Part shown: in pieces, positions 1-13,213 of the stretch | Layout: each line of letters opens with the position of its first letter | Numbering within the stretch: position 1 is the first letter of the stretch | Source: Blastomyces gilchristii SLH14081 | Lineage: Eukaryota; Ascomycota; Eurotiomycetes; Onygenales; Ajellomycetaceae | DNA: 64,000 nt | NCBI RefSeq assembly: GCF_000003855.2 | Contig: NW_003101660.1 | Coordinates: 62,001 to 126,000, forward strand | Direction of reading: 5' to 3' | Made by a program: the position numbers and the translations under genes | The notes under the pieces: generated by a model | The model's database searches: none | What the model was told of the DNA's origin: nothing | The model's input: the letters and a program-made list of their open reading frames with translations, nothing else

Positions 1-694
1 GACGATACCGTGGTTTCATCACCGCAGGTTGCTGCATCTACATAACTGGCCTTGTCCTCATGCTCTTCTTTAATAAAGAAGGCGCCTCCACTCTGGCCAC
101 CTTTATCATCCAAACCGTCATCGGACTAGGTGCAGGCCTCCTCAACGTTCCCGTCCAACTAGGTGTCCAGGCATCTGCAAGCCATCAAGAAGTGGCTGCA
201 GCCACGGCCATGTTCCTCACATCGCTAGAAATGGGTGGCGCAGTGGGATCAGCCATTTCGGGGGCCGTGTGGACTAGCGCTATTCCGAAGAAATTGGCCC
301 TGTACCTCCCCGCTGAGAGCCAGGGGGATGCAAAGGAGATCTTCGGCAAACTTACCAAGGCGCTTTCGTATCCGCTGGGTTCAGCAACAAGGATCGCTAT
401 CAACCGTGCCTACGACGAGACGTTCCGCAGAATTCTGACGATTGCTGTTTGTATAACTATTCCACTTATTCCCCTCAGTTTGCTCATGGTGGACTACAAG
501 TTGGATAAGGTGGGTAGTGTTATAATTCCTTCATCCACTCCTTCCCTCCAAGTGCTTCTTGGACTAATTGAACCAACCAACAGATGGACTCTCACGTAAA
601 AAGCGAAGCACTGAGGCATAACGACGAAGGGGATGGGCTGATCTCTCATCGGACGTACTCTCAAAGGCCCGGTTCCAGCTCGCGTCGAACGTAG
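1..694 (+). CDS. MFS siderophore iron transporter, 3' part
   Basis: This is the C-terminal part of a major facilitator transporter of the siderophore-iron (SIT/MirB-like) family, which takes up Fe(III)-siderophores across the plasma membrane or vesicle membranes. The gene starts before the window. I read exons 1..509 (frame opens at base 3) and 584..694, with a 74-bp phase-0 intron at 510-583. About 205 residues are visible. They hold hydrophobic segments, a GAGLLNVPVQLGVQA stretch typical of late SIT helices, the conserved extracellular-loop pattern with YPLGSATRIAINRAYDE, and a last helix near RRILTIAVCITIPLIPLSLLM. After the splice it reads KLDKMDSHVK, which matches the short cytosolic tail of SIT proteins. 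The family assignment rests on this loop and tail. The substrate cannot be told from the fragment. Confidence 0.85.
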
Positions 695-1759
695 TATTTA
701 TCATGAAAATTGCTAGAAACTTGGCTACATTCACGACAAACGCGCCGAACATGTCATCTACAAAATACGCCTCTTTTTACTATGTTCACAAAACGCGCAC
801 CCACACCTCTCACTCGTATATATATCTAGCAATGCCCTTGCTAGAACGAATAACGAATAACGACAAATCCATAAGTGCATCTGGGGCTTCTTAATATTTT
901 CTCTTTGCACTTATCAGATTTTTACCATGCCATATACACCCATACTCTATCAAACCTACTATCAAACAACTTCTGGCCCATCTTACTCATTTACACACCA
1001 AAACTTAACATTGTTGAATGTTGAGTGTTTCGTGCTTGGGTTTTAACTTCTATTTTTTCTAATGATGATAAAACTGTATGATCATGAAAGATATCTAGAT
1101 ATCCTTCAGGGTGTCCATTCTCCACTTTCTTTCACTTGGTTTACACATTTAGGATCTTTTTATGTATAAACTACCGGTATATAGATGACAGAATAAAGGA
1201 GGGACTTTTTACCTGAACAAAAAACCAGGACTCTTGAACCTAGAAGAGCATAATTTTCTGAATAATGCATTTCTTCGCTGGTCTATCAACTCTGGCATGA
1301 GGTTGCTCAGGGAAGGTATATTATGTAGATGTAGAATATTGAAAGAAGATTGGTAGATATCAGAAGAGATTAACCTGTCAAAATATATAATCAATTGACC
1401 ATGTCTTGGGAAATGAAATCTGAGGCTGACGACGGGTTGTGGAAACCCTATGATAGGCTCCATCTTCCATTTTATGAATGGTAAATGTGCATTCTGTGGT
1501 TGTATCATTGATGAAGATTTCATCTATCTCTATAGGAGTTGTATAATACAGTATATACTTTAATATTGCCCTTTAAGTGGGATTGAGAGGAGATGCCAAA
1601 AATATGTAAATGATTAGGCCGGGCTGTTAGTTGTTCACTACTTCTTCAAACCCCTTCCTTTATGATCCAGTCGAACGTTTCCTTGATTCCCATTATATCC
1701 TTTCGCCCTATCAGATGAGAGGATTAATGAAAGATTGGCCGAAGATCCTCTTTCCCCTG
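695..1759. other. AT-rich intergenic, convergent 3' ends
   Basis: This lies between the tail-to-tail siderophore transporter (+) and P450 (-) genes. It is AT-rich with no open frame I would defend. A 104-codon frame on the minus strand (1209-1523) has no recognisable motif. Confidence 0.5.
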
Positions 1760-3903
1760 TTACACTCTGCTAAACACGATGGGCTGCATATTTCCGTCAG
1801 GAAACAAATTCTTCTTCTTGTTGTTCTTCTTCCTCTGTCTCTCCTGTATCCCTATTCCCCCCTTGGAAGCCAGGACACTCTCCTCCTCAAACCATACGCC
1901 CTCATCTAATGATGTTTCATATTCCAGATATATCCTGGCCGTTACCTGGCGCATAATAGCCCACGCGACGCTATTTTGAATACCCGGCAAATCAAGAGTT
2001 AGTCTTGAATCATTAATAGATAGGTATAATATAAAAAACTAGTATGAACGGCCCACGTGTAGCATGTCGATGAATTCGCTGATAGTTCTGAGTTTGCTAT
2101 AACGGAAAAAAAAAAAGAAACGAAAGAAAGAAATGAAATCATATGCTTTACATACCTCATTCCCGTACACATCCGCTGTCCATAGCCAAACGGGATAAGC
2201 ATTCGCTGCATCTGGCGGTGCGCTGGGGACGTAATGGGCACTTGCCAGCGTTCAGGGTCCCAGACGTCTGGGTTGGGAAATGTCTCTGGGTCCCGATGGA
2301 GCGTGTATGGTTGGATGGAGATTATGGTCTGGAGATGTGAATATTAATTAATTAATATTGCCTTGGCTTGGGAAAGGGGGGGAGGGGGAAGTCTGCTATT
2401 ATTATCGTTTATTTTGAAAAGCTTACCCCTGGATCTATCTTCATACCCAATACGGAAACGTCCTGGTCCTTAGTTTTCACTAGCCTTGGGAGACTGAAGG
2501 GGATTGGCGGGCTGATGCGCAGTGTCTCCCGTAAAATCCCATTTAGGTATGGGAGGGTTTGTAGCTGTGATAGGGGGATGTGTTCCGTAGATGCAGTAGG
2601 GGGGGTTCCACTGGTGAAGGCCTGGAGTTCCTGGCGAAGTTTGTCTTGGTGGTGTTTGTTTTCTGGGAGGGAAAGGTGATAGAGTAGTGCGGAGAGGAAA
2701 TCGGCGGTTGTGGTGGTGCCTGAGGTATTAGTTAGCACCACGATACAGAAAAGTACCGGTTTGGAGGCGCATTTCCGGGAAATTACTCACCACCTGAGAA
2801 GTGATCCAAAGTATCGCTGGCAATGTAATTGATGTTCGGAATGGCTGGGCTGGGGCCATTCTTTTTGAAAAGGCGAAGGAGATGTTGGAGGTGGGTATTT
2901 GCCTTCCCTTCATCGTCATTCGATTGTGGAGGCAGCAGGGCCTTGAGGGATTCTTGCACCAAAATCATGCCGAATTTGGCCAGGTTTGGTCCTTGGTTGA
3001 GCAACGGCGATAAGAGTTTCATGATGGGGACTTAACCATTAGTATCAATATCAGGAAGGGTGAGTCCCCATCCACCGGAAGCAGCTTACTTACGGGGAAG
3101 CCATTGGAAAACAGCTGCCAACGGGCTGGCTACTAGTTCCAATGTTGGGGTTAGGAGTTCATTCATCTGAGCTCTTGAGTCGGAGTTGGTCAGTAGATTG
3201 AGTGATCTTTCAGGTCCGTACGTCAACCCAATCATAATATCAGCAGTTAACCACCTCATCATAGGAAACATATCAACAGTCCAGGAAGATGGCTGGCCTG
3301 GACTTGCTCCCACTTTAATCTCATTCATGAATGTGTCAATAGTCGTTCTGATGTGGGCCTGGAAAGCTGGTGATGCAGCAGCCGGGCTCGAATATAAGCC
3401 AGCCACATTTTTCCTGCGAAGTAAATGTAATTCTGCGTCAACGGTGCTTACTACGTTTGACGAGCCATACCGCTCAAAAAACCAAACAAGATCAGTGGTG
3501 TCCAGTCCCCCCCGGGGTCCCGTGTAAATATCCTTTATGGCATCTGGATGGCAGAAGGAGACCATTTTCGGGGAAAGCTGAACAATTGGACCATAGTTTC
3601 GATGGGCACGATGAGTCGCGTTCAGAATCCCGTCTGTTTTTAGGAGTCGGGGTGTTATCAAATTGGGCATGGCTAGCGGAATTGTGCTGTGGGGTCACAA
3701 AACGCACCTCGCAATTCATGCCATCTGAACCACCATTGGGTGAACTTGGCTAATTTCGGTCCGGGGAAGGGAGAGTTGATGACGCGATACATTGAACAAC
3801 ACACGTTCGGGATCATCAACAATAGTATAGATATCGCAATTAATGACCACCCAAGGTTAAATTGGGAGGGCGGATTCGTGAGGAGCCTAGTTATAATGGA
3901 CAT
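1760..3903 (-). CDS. Cytochrome P450 monooxygenase
   Basis: A microsomal heme-thiolate monooxygenase. The model has six exons on the minus strand: 3903-3708, 3633-3094, 3030-2791, 2719-2427, 2328-2156 and 1970-1760, giving 550 residues. It opens with a membrane anchor (LGWSLIAISILLLMIPNVCC) followed by a proline hinge PFPGPKLAK. The I helix has SGGTTTTADF, the K helix has ETLR (ExxR), the PERF-like region has PDVWDPERW, and the heme loop is FGYGQRMCTGM with the axial Cys. Splicing from 2156 to 1970 continues it as SVAWAIMRQVTARIYLEYE, a good L helix. That last intron is 185 bp, the longest in the gene, so the C-terminus is the least certain part. No secondary-metabolite backbone gene lies nearby, so the substrate is unknown. 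The gene faces away from the 5056 gene across a 1.1-kb divergent promoter. Confidence 0.85.
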
Positions 3904-5055
3904 AGCAGTGAACGTCTATTTCATGTGTTCCTGACAGAATAACCGCAACGCAGAGATCGCATCAGCTGGGAGGAATTTAGTCGAGCCTGGCGAGCTGGTT
4001 AAAAGTGTTTCTTGAACCGGTTGAATATGCCTCTGGTTATTTCAAAACCGAACCGAAGCAGCTGCCGATCTTGCAGGCTGTCCATGTGGCTGTGATTCCT
4101 GCAAACAATTATCCCCATATGGCGAACCTCCAGAACATGAAGGTCGTATACTGGTTTTGTTCTAGCCAAATCGGGGCATTTCTGGAGAAGCCTCATGCTT
4201 CATCTTTGATTGCTCATATTACATCATAGCTCGTCGTTGGGCGAAAGAAGGAATTTTTGCGTCCAAGTCATATTGTTTTGAAATCCCCAAAAGCAGCATA
4301 AAGCTGGAAAGATTGGAAAGATGATGCTGGCGGAGTCCAGTGGGCCGGGCGGGCGGGCGGCATTTGTCACCCAAGCAGCAACATTGATGCGCTTGCTAAG
4401 ACGGCGCTAAAAATAAGCGCCAGCCTTAAATCTGTGACGTTGTGGGGCGAACGTTTGGTTGCACAGTCTGAAGTTCTGAACAACATCATTGCAAGTCTGC
4501 AACATGACATGGACCCCAAATGCCCGAAACACTTCTGGCCAGGATACCACGTATTCCTGTTCAGCCACCTTTAGATACCCGCAGGTTTATATGCAGAAAT
4601 AGCTGATGTGCCAATTTCGGCATCTTTCACAGCTCTCCCCAAAAAGGGATAATATAATCAATACGCGTATTCAGCTACTCCATGATTGCCCTCTGGGGAG
4701 ACCAATAATGTTGTTTCTTGAGGGCTGTGATCGAATTTCCATGTGTTTGGAAACTCAATATAACTAACTGTACGCAGGTATAAATTGTTCAATGCGCCTC
4801 GAGTTATTTGGATTTTCGTTCTCCATTTACATGCTCGTTCTGATCCATCCCATCCCTGAATCCAACATTTGCGATCATCTCAAATTTTATATACAAATAT
4901 ATACCTTTGGTATATGTTATTTTCATTTTCCCCATTTATGCGAATTGCCTAAAGCATTTCCTTGACCTATACGCCCTGTTATACTCTATGCACAAAATAA
5001 AGATCAATCATCCGCAACCACGTCAGCCAATCACCTCCTCCTCTGTGCGTCGCAC
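3904..5055. other. Divergent promoter region
   Basis: This is the shared upstream region of the P450 (-) and the 5056 gene (+). It holds a GGGCGGGCGGGCGG run near 4347 and otherwise mixed sequence. I see no gene in it. Confidence 0.5.
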
Positions 5056-5760
5056 ATGCAAGCCATGAACAACAACATGGCTTACATGCCGACGCCAATT
5101 CGCTCTGTACATGTCATTAAGGAGGATAGTTGGACTCGCCGCAGTTACAAAATAACTACCCTAGATGACCTCTCCTGCCTTTACACAGTTGACACCTCTG
5201 ACGGGGCCCCACAAGTGACATTGACGCGACATCTTCAGCCAATCCCATACACTCGACAGGCCTCTTCCATATCGAGGCTCTCGGGACAGTTTTCTCTATC
5301 GGGCCTCCTGGGACAATCTCGACATCATCAACAACAACAGACCGGGCAGTCTAGCAATAACTACGTCGTCGGAACAGCGAACTTCCATATTACCGTCTCA
5401 TCGAAAATCGACATTCACCTCAGCACCAACCAAACCATCACCATGAAGCGGCCAGACTCGTTCTCCTCCAAGCGCAGGTTTGAGAGCCTGACACCACTTG
5501 GCACGTTGGAATGGAAGAGTGGGGGTGGCGCCCTGGGGAGTCTCGTTACCAGTGATCTTAAACTAGTGGACATGAGTGGGCGTACAGTTGCGCGGTACCA
5601 GAAACACTCATCGTTGCTGTCCGGGCGAAGTGATGAGATTACGTTGTTTGTGCCAGAGTTAGCTGGATTTCTTGACATTGTAATCATTACATGCATCGCC
5701 ACGATTGAGTATAGAAAGCTGGAGGAGGAGATTGTAACTGAGGCAGCTGATAATATATGA
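5056..5760 (+). CDS. Conserved fungal protein, possible tubby/LURP-like fold
   Basis: A single-exon gene of 234 residues. I do not recognise a named family with certainty. The start is followed by MQAMNNNMAYMPTPIRSV. The second half has TPLGTLEWKSGGG, then LKLVDMSGRTVARY and a closing hydrophobic stretch LAGFLDIVIITCIATIEYRKLEEE. A W...G..G..LKL.D..G..VA pattern ending in one long hydrophobic helix resembles the beta-barrel-plus-central-helix layout of tubby C-terminal/LURP-one-like proteins. A Gln/Ser-rich insert (about residues 90-110, RHHQQQQTGQSSNN) separates the halves. No signal peptide is visible. The fold is my inference only. Without it this is a conserved hypothetical protein. Confidence 0.7.
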   Translation: MQAMNNNMAYMPTPIRSVHVIKEDSWTRRSYKITTLDDLSCLYTVDTSDGAPQVTLTRHLQPIPYTRQASSISRLSGQFSLSGLLGQSRHHQQQQTGQSSNNYVVGTANFHITVSSKIDIHLSTNQTITMKRPDSFSSKRRFESLTPLGTLEWKSGGGALGSLVTSDLKLVDMSGRTVARYQKHSSLLSGRSDEITLFVPELAGFLDIVIITCIATIEYRKLEEEIVTEAADNI

Positions 5761-7542
5761 ATGTGCGGGTACCGATAGGGCCAGAAGGTACTGTTGTGGT
5801 TATTTTGGCTCTATTACATTGTCATGTTTCATTTCTTACTTATGTCTAACTTCCTTTCCTTTCTGCCCTCATTTTGTTTGTATCTAGTTCGCATCTGGCC
5901 TGGAGCCTTCATAGCCCCCCCCCTCCCCCCCCCTCCGGCTCTTTCACTGTGGGTACTCTATTTTTAATTCCTATTTACCAACCATGAGTTTTCACAATAT
6001 CAAAATGGCAATGAATTATCAAAGCCATTATTGTATTAGACTGTGAGAACATGTATGAGTGGCTTTTGAAAGAAATTTGGCTGAAGCTGAGCCTGAAGAC
6101 ACAGCTGGTAACCTGTGTCTTAGACATGTAAAAATCAGCCCTGATTGAAACACAGCAAATCAGACAAGGAAAATAGAGGGGAAAAAACAAAATAAGTAAG
6201 TAAATTAAATAAAACAAACTAATAATCATGATTGGAAAAATTTACAATAAAAGAAGATCGTTGAGTCATCAATTTGTGTCCAAGACAATGTCTATTCAAT
6301 CTGTAATCATATTGAGCCTCATTGTAATGATATTGTGAAATGATCAATTGCAGCAAAATTACACATTATCACCCACTGTGAATCTATGCTTCACACAGTG
6401 ATGCAAGCATTTTGATAATTAAAATTTTGTCACAAATGTTCATGAAAAATGGGAGAACTTGCAGTGTTGTTCCCATTTCGCTGTCATTTAGCTAGCACAT
6501 ACACGCATACCCCGTTAGCAACTGGCTAAGAGAAGGTGATCTTCATCGGAGGAGAGCCAGCGGTGAGCTCCCCACGAATGCAGCCTACATTGTAGTTTTG
6601 AAATCGCGCTAATATTCTTTCTCAATGAATTTCATGATGGGTTTTGACTGACTCTAGTCAGCAGTAGTACTCTGTAAGCGATCGGCTAATGGAGCTCTAG
6701 AGAATGGAGAGAGCCCATGGGCCAAACTTGGCCCGCGCGGCAACAACATATATGTAACTAGGTCATGTCAGTTACTGCTTCAACTGCTTTTGAATCTCTA
6801 ACTATGACTATGGCAATCTTACTCCTGATGCCAGGGAAACTCTGGCACTGGGCAAAACGAACGAATGAATCGTTCATGACAGTTTTTATATTGATATTGC
6901 ACAACATACCAGGCCGGCGGCTGGGAAAATCTGAGGTACAGAGAATACCGCTCAAAACTGGGCTTCATCTCCTTGAAGCCTTCTTGGTTATTCGATTCTT
7001 CTTGGTTCCATCAAATTTCAGGCGTTGTGTCTCTGTTATGGATCCGGCGTAGTGAAACATAGGCCGCCGAACTGTTAAAAGCGTCCTCGTTAGAACCAAA
7101 AACCAAGTTCCCTGAAGTCGGAGGGCATTCATGGAGGTTAGGTTCGAATACATCTAACCCCTACGGAGTATAGAGATTCAAGGATACATCAGAGTGGTTA
7201 CTGCGTGCGTGGCTATGACCTCTTTGTAAACTCGGAGAATGAACAGTAACTAGCCTGACCATAATTCCCAAAATTAGATATACAAGATTGAATAACTAGA
7301 AGTAGTGAAAATAAATTTACTGAAGAAGTCCTGAAGAATGTACAGCTCATCTAGAGCATGTAGAGAGCTGATTAAGAAGAGAAATACAGATTGAAGCTGC
7401 AGGGGAATCAACACACTTGAAGTACATGTATTGTATTTGGAGATGAAAATCTTTGAGAATAGAATTTATTCTCTTTAATACTTTTTATATTAGATTACAC
7501 AGTCTGTCAACAAGTCGATTATTTAATGTCTGAATACAAGTG

Positions 7543-7573
<31 letters not shown>

Positions 7574-9726
7574 TGTTTGTTTTTTTGGGGGGTAATTCAG
7601 CCACAAACTTCGATGGGCCAACTGTTGCTCGCGTGGCTAGCGAAAAATGTATCTTGTTATTACTGCGTACAGCGTAGGAAACTGGTAACAAGGGGTAATA
7701 AGTGTTGTTAATGAAACTGAACAACTCCTTAAACTCTTCAATCAAGACGCTAGAAACCGATTGAGTCAAGCAAGGGCAAGGGTAAGGCTGACAAGTTACA
7801 ACTCCTACCACTATTATTGACTTAGTTTTGTTCTTAGTCAAGTTGGGAGAGTGTTAACTAAGGAATCGACCGCCTGGAAGTTTATCAGGATAGTGTAAAT
7901 GTCGCTCTGGAATAATTAACCACCCCCTCAAACCGTGCCTGTTCTTGCAGCATCAGAAACGCAGGCTGAAACGGCAGATGAAACATTATTAAATGAATAG
8001 AGAATGGTTGAGACAAGGGAAAAAGGGTTCAATAATGAACAGCCAACAGGCCTACAACCGCAAGCTAGACGCTTTTAACCAACACCGATGATTACTGGGC
8101 TTTAAATATAGAATTTAGTAACCCCGTAAAGCCCTCTTTTCTCACATTCGCTTTTTCCTATTTTAAAGCCCTGCTGTGCGTGGAGCTAGAAGGCTGATGC
8201 CCCATGCCAGTGCTCACCATCCTTTGGTTAGTTGAATGTTGGAAAGGAAATGGTATTTCTTCCATCCCTATAAAAAAAAACCAACAGGTTGGGGGTTCAA
8301 CAGTACATACTATCCCTTGTCCCGCGCCACTAGCCACTTGGACGAGCGCATTATTGAACCAGCATACGGAGTAGAGTAGAGGGGCCATCCGGTGGCCGGT
8401 TGCTTGATCGATGGGAAGCTAGAGAGGTAGTTAGCGATGCCGGTGGAACAGGGAGGTAAACTTACATGAAGACTTTAATAAAATATATACAGGAAATCCC
8501 TGATGATTATTAACTACTCCTGTGAATTTCTTGCTCGATGAGACCCGGCGACTTTCCTTTTTTTTTTTTTTTGGAGAGATTTCGACTAAGAGCCCAGTAA
8601 ATCAGCGAATGTAATAAATCAAAATATCCCTGAAGCCCAGGAACAGCGAAACAGGCAACGACAGGCGCCTTGTGTAGTCGGGAGATACCACTATCACATC
8701 TAGGGCCTCAGTCAGGGTGATAGCAGCCCCGGATTAATTGAGCCCTAAGATGGGCGATGCCGGTCCACGGGCATTTGCAGTTGACCTCAGCGGTACTTGG
8801 CATGTTGGTAGGGATCCTAGGCTTATTTAGTTGAGGTACCAGCCAAGTCACGACCCTAGAATTAGAAACACCAAAGCCAGCCAGATATTTAATAAAACAG
8901 GATTAAAGCAATTGGGCACTGTAGAACACTTCTTAACCCATCACTACCCCTCACACTGCACTGCTATCCAGCTTTCACTCTCCTAGTGTTGATCGAGAAT
9001 TGTTCACTTGGTGTTGTCCGTCGTCTTGTCTGGTGTTCTGTTAACTACTGGCCCGTTCCTCTGTTCGGGCTTGGTCGCATCCCCTTGCCCATCGCCGTCT
9101 CAACCTCACCTCTTCTCCTCCCTCCTCTCCATCACTCCCGCACCTATCTACTACTACTCCTCCACCAACACCGCTTCTTCCCAGCTAGTGCGTGCTTCGT
9201 CGACTTCTGCCCTCTCAGAACTGGCAGTCAAACCTCGCAAGGGGTTTCTCCTGTCCCTGTGGGCGCGTTGCTGCTGTTCGTGATCCCGCCTATTCTCTTC
9301 TCTCCAAAGGTCGGTCTAGCCAACACAACCCGCTATACCTACCCCTTGCTTATCTACCCGGCTCTGGGAGTTCTCATTTAATTCTATCCTCTACGGCAGT
9401 CTTCCAAATAGATGTTTGGATCGCTAACTTGTAGTATTATTGGTTCTGGTACAGCCCGCTGTCTTCTTGCTTACCTACGATCGAACCCCCCCCGAATTTC
9501 TGCTCGCGCTCCTTCATATCCTCCCTCTGACCATTTCACCGCGAGAATTCCGCTCTTCTACCTGTTCCTATTTACTATTAAACGGCTCCTTTGACGCTCC
9601 GTCCACGTCAAGCTCTCCTCTCCCTCGCGAATCGCCTATCCCACGCTCTCCCTTACATCCTTCACATCAACAAGCGGTATACCTGCAAGAGCTTACTAGA
9701 GCTTTACCATCTAACTGGAATTCAAA
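5761..9726. other. 4-kb AT-rich gene-free region
   Basis: No credible coding frame occurs over almost 4 kb. It holds a C-rich run near 5917-5936, a perfect 9-bp-arm hairpin at 6096-6121, another near 6374-6400, a 27-T run at 7548-7574 and two TACGGAGTA motifs (7162, 8365). From about 9000 it turns pyrimidine-rich and becomes the leader and promoter of CDC42. The AT-rich part could be decayed mobile DNA, but I found no terminal repeats or transposase or polymerase remnants. Confidence 0.45.
6096..6121. repeat. Inverted repeat, 9-bp arms, 8-base loop
   Basis: AAGACACAG at 6096-6104 and its exact reverse complement CTGTGTCTT at 6113-6121 flank CTGGTAAC. It lies in AT-rich non-coding DNA downstream of the 5056 gene. 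It could be a hairpin or simply chance. Confidence 0.6.
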
Positions 9727-10697
<971 letters not shown>

Positions 10698-12299
10698 GGT
10701 TTCATTCAAGCCGCAATGATACAAAATAAATAGACCTCTGCACACTATGAAATTCTAGTTTGGCCCATTCGCTGTTTCGCTGCTAGGCGTCCTGGATCTG
10801 GTCATATAGCTACATACACAATTCCCAAATATACCGTATGAGGGAGACCTGCATCTGATGGATGATTTGAATGGCGAAATTTAAAAGCAAACAGAAAACA
10901 AAAGAGAAAAAAAAAGGTCGATATATTTTATCATCCAAATTAGGTCGCGGAAAAAGGCATATCACATATCAGAGAGCAAAGCAGACTAACAAGTAAAGAT
11001 TCATCTCAGCCGATGTTTCAGATCGCGATATTTCTTTTCCTCTCTTTCTTTCCATGCTTCTTTTTTCTTTCTGTGCAAAACGATTTCCTCCCCTTTTATT
11101 ATTGTCAGTCGTCCCGGCCTCCTTATCTGATTTACGGTTTTAGCTACTTCAGACTTGTCTGCACGTTTTAACGATTTGATTTTCTTTCTTTTTTCACTCC
11201 CTCTGAGCTTATTTTTGTTGCAACAAGACACATTTATTCGCCGGTGCACATTTTTTTCCACCATTTCATACTTTACTCCATTCATGCTGGAATGTTTATT
11301 ACTTAACTCACTGAGCTGCTTTCAAAATGTAGCTGAGGCTGCGTTTATTTGCCCTTGTCCATGCCATGCCCACTCCTGCCCACTCCCCCCCGTTTCTTCC
11401 TTTTCCTTATGAGGGATAGCGAGAGAGAAAGAACCCTAAGCCCTCTCTTGCTTCTAATTTTAATCCCCATTTCTTTCCCGGAGTTTTATATTAATTAAGC
11501 TGCGGTTTGAAAAAAGAAAAAAGAAAAAAGAAAAAAGAAAAAATTAAATTTTTATTCCTTTTTTTTAAAAAATATTTTTCCCTCTTTCTTCTCTTACATC
11601 CATCTGCCTCCATGTCCCTACTAACTTTTCAGACTAACATAAGAAGTTCATCAGCAAGATGTTATATCAATCAGCTAACATTTACCTCGTACTATTTATT
11701 GCTTACTATGCACTGAATTACTCGCTCTTGTCCGAGATTCATCTCTCCTCTGTCATCACGTCTTCCTAAATATTTGGAAGACTTATTAATGATGTCATTG
11801 TCCCTGTTTGTTCTCTCCTTTCTCATTTTTACTTTTCCCTTATTTTCTTCTTTAATACACATACATGGGATTCCATCCAATCTTTCCATTTTTCCAATAT
11901 TTCGATTTTCATCCCGCCGCTATGATGATGATGATGATGATGATGATGGAAGACTAAATATAAGAACAAACCCCCGCCCTGCTGCAGGTCTCGATTGATT
12001 CCCTCGCACTCGCGGGGCATATCGCAAGTATACGAAGCACATATCGCAAAATGCTGGAAAATTACTCAAAATAAAAACGATATTCACGTCCTTCCTTAAT
12101 AACATCGATTTTCTATCGAGAACTATAACGTTAAGCATTCGAGTTTGCCCATGCCTCTGATCGGGGACATATATGGACTGGCATTCGTGGGATTGCCGGA
12201 CTGCGACTTGGGCAGCAGACCAGACCATAGGAGCCATTTAACATAGCTATATATGAGTAGTCAAATATGACCTACACGGGTCTCATTAAATACATGATG

Positions 12300-12358
<59 letters not shown>

Positions 12359-13213
12359 AAAAAAAAAAAAGGTTTGACGAAAATTCTCTACTCCACCCGT
12401 TACCATGAGATCTTCCTGAATTCAAAGTTGATCATTTGTAGGCGTTCTTGTTGCCCACAATTGTGTTTGTTGGAGGTAGAGATTCGGACTGCTCAGCATT
12501 TGCACATGATTGGTTTCCTTCTGTGAAACATGCAACATTGGAAATATGCAGATTGATTGCAGTAAATAAAGGATTAATCTCAAGGTTTATTGACGGCGGT
12601 CGCCACTGTGATTGCACCCTCGCTGCGTCTCCCTCGCGTGGTTACAGGAACATACTCATTAGACGAAGTATATGTCCCCCGCCTGTCTGTTTATTTCCAC
12701 AAGAGATATCTCTCCTTATTCGCCTCCTAGATGAAAATAGGTTTCTACTCAGATTTAACTCTCCTCTGGGCCGGAAGTAAACCAGGTGCTTTTCGCAGGG
12801 CGTTGCCTTCTCAAAATGAATTTTGGGTGGTGATTATGCTTTTAATCGAGTTTACACCTACGTTCCGTGAACTAGGATAGTTATCTATTACGAAACTTTG
12901 GAAACTAACTAGTTATTAACTATACGGAATATTGATCCGTTAGTTTTAAACAGTCGTGCCTGTTTTTAGGAGTATATGTACCGATGGTATACTACATCTT
13001 CAATGACGTGATTCAATGAAAACTATACGAATGAGAGAGTGGGTTCCGTGGCGCATGCGTGTTCATAAAATTTTATTTCAATGAAATGGAAAAAGGTTGC
13101 TACTAGGCTTTGGGATTGCGATCATCCGACTGGCGATCAAAATATCATTCCTCGACACGGTGGCTTCCATGATAGCATTTCACTAGGTTTCATTCAGCAG
13201 GATATCAAACACC
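10698..13213. other. Intergenic, low-complexity, convergent ends
   Basis: This lies between CDC42 (+) and agmatinase (-). It contains A-rich and T-rich stretches, a GAT triplet repeat at 11931-11949, a run of 57 A at 12300-12356 and, near 12900-12950, TAACTA/TTAGTT inverted segments. I see no gene. Confidence 0.5.
12300..12370. repeat. Poly(A) homopolymer, 57 A
   Basis: 57 consecutive A at 12300-12356, then TT and 12 more A. It lies in intergenic DNA. Its true length may differ from the assembly because homopolymers this long are hard to sequence. Confidence 0.9.

Noticed and set aside
12448..12780. 110-codon plus-strand frame
   Set aside because: No recognisable motif, no promoter-like context, and it lies beside a long A tract in intergenic DNA.
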